The position numbers were made by a program, and so were the translations under genes. Shown here in pieces: positions 54,709-54,919 of a DNA stretch of 54,919 nucleotides. The stretch is from Oscillospiraceae bacterium (GTDB lineage: Bacteria > Bacillota > Clostridia > Oscillospirales > Oscillospiraceae): the NCBI GenBank assembly GCA_009782435.1, contig WRJA01000004.1:1-54919 (forward strand), given 5' to 3'. The stretch's first letter is position 1. Every line of letters begins with the position of its first letter. The notes under the pieces were generated by a model. It was given only the letters and a program-made list of their open reading frames with translations. It had not been told where the DNA came from and searched no databases.

Positions 54709-54752
54709 ATCGTGAAGCTCCCGGCGCGCCAGAGTGCCGGGAGCTTCACGAT
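54709..54752 (-). terminator. Terminator of the rRNA operon
   Basis: Perfect 17-bp stem (54709-54725 with 54736-54752) around a 10-base loop, followed on the minus strand by TTTAAATATG. It is about 25 bases past the 5S 3' end. Confidence 0.8.
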
Positions 54753-54778
54753 CTGTGAAAAGAGGATTAACTTAAAAA

Positions 54779-54894
54779 GTCGGCGCCGACCTATTTTCCC
54801 GGCTCGTCTCCAAGCAAGTATCTTCAGCACTGATGAGCTTAACTGCCGTGTTCGGAATGGGAACGGGTGGATCCTCACCGTAATTGGCACCGAC
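54779..54894 (-). rRNA. rrf: 5S ribosomal RNA
   Basis: About 116 bases. The ends pair as helix I: GTCGGTGCC at the 5' end (54886-54894) with GGCGCCGAC at the 3' end (54779-54787). Internally, the reverse complement of GTTAAGCTCATCAG and the AACACGGCAG segment match the conserved loop A and helix III of bacterial 5S rRNA. It is transcribed toward the left; 23S should lie beyond the right edge of the window. The last 25 bases of the window are spacer with no recognised feature. Confidence 0.9.
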
Positions 54895-54919
54895 AATATG
54901 GTACACCTTCGGGGGCTCG

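Noticed and set aside
1-54919. CRISPR arrays, transposases, integrases and prophage genes
   Set aside because: No regularly spaced repeats and no such proteins were seen on either strand; the short direct repeats at 20.15 and 20.53 kb are a single pair.

Overview
The window looks like a chromosomal segment of an anaerobic, low-to-mid GC Gram-positive bacterium of the class Clostridia. The reasons are: the division block yggS-sepF-divIVA followed by ileS-lspA-rluD; strong AGGAGG ribosome binding sites with frequent GTG and TTG starts; many lipoproteins; a MutL that keeps its own endonuclease motif; and an oxygen-sensitive enzyme set (a tungsten-type aldehyde:ferredoxin oxidoreductase and three iron-sulfur flavoenzymes). 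Species cannot be read from the sequence.

Layout. 1-4.1 kb: the 3' part of a hybrid histidine kinase, convergent with a membrane-anchored alpha/alpha-barrel protein. 4.2-6.8 kb: a metal-responsive operon (ArsR/SmtB repressor, free HMA metallochaperone, CadA/ZntA-type P1B ATPase) behind a clear promoter and operator. 7.0-16.2 kb: a TRAP carboxylate transporter (P, Q, M) followed by three tandem FMN/FAD/4Fe-4S reductases of the 2,4-dienoyl-CoA/2-enoate reductase family. 16.2-19.4 kb: an aldehyde oxidoreductase of the tungsten family with its own promoter, a MoaD/ThiS-like protein and an XdhC-like cofactor protein. Read together, 7-19.4 kb looks like one uptake-and-reduction module for an unidentified unsaturated or aromatic carboxylate. 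19.5-20.5 kb: an AT-richer accessory patch with a HepT/MntA toxin-antitoxin pair and a broken DUF262 gene. 20.7-25.7 kb (minus): a complete carbohydrate ABC importer (binding protein, two permeases, MsmX/UgpC-type ATPase) plus a YesL-like protein. 25.9-30.3 kb (minus): a 1216-residue hybrid kinase with a HAD phosphatase. 30.5-32.6 kb (minus): NusG-II domain protein, Gx-family membrane protein, TfoX-like protein, YczE-like membrane protein.

32.7-35.8 kb: an FHA-FtsW/RodA fusion followed by a class B penicillin-binding protein. Then come an MIF-like tautomerase and, convergent to it, a short group II intron-type reverse transcriptase whose catalytic YADD box reads YADV. 37.2-42.0 kb (minus): miaB-mutS-CPBP protease. 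42.1-54.0 kb (plus): ADP-ribosylglycohydrolase, mutL, miaA, HlyD-like protein, yggS, sepF, divIVA, ileS, lspA, rluD. The window ends with an aromatic acid exporter-like protein and a 5S rRNA gene on the minus strand, i.e. the tail of an rRNA operon.

The items most worth a second look are the stand-alone reverse transcriptase with an altered catalytic box and no maturase, the TRAP/triple-flavoenzyme/AOR/MoaD/XdhC island, the FHA-FtsW fusion, and the divergent promoters at 32.65 kb that share a -35 region and predict a leaderless mRNA. All functions here are read from sequence motifs by eye. No database search was made.
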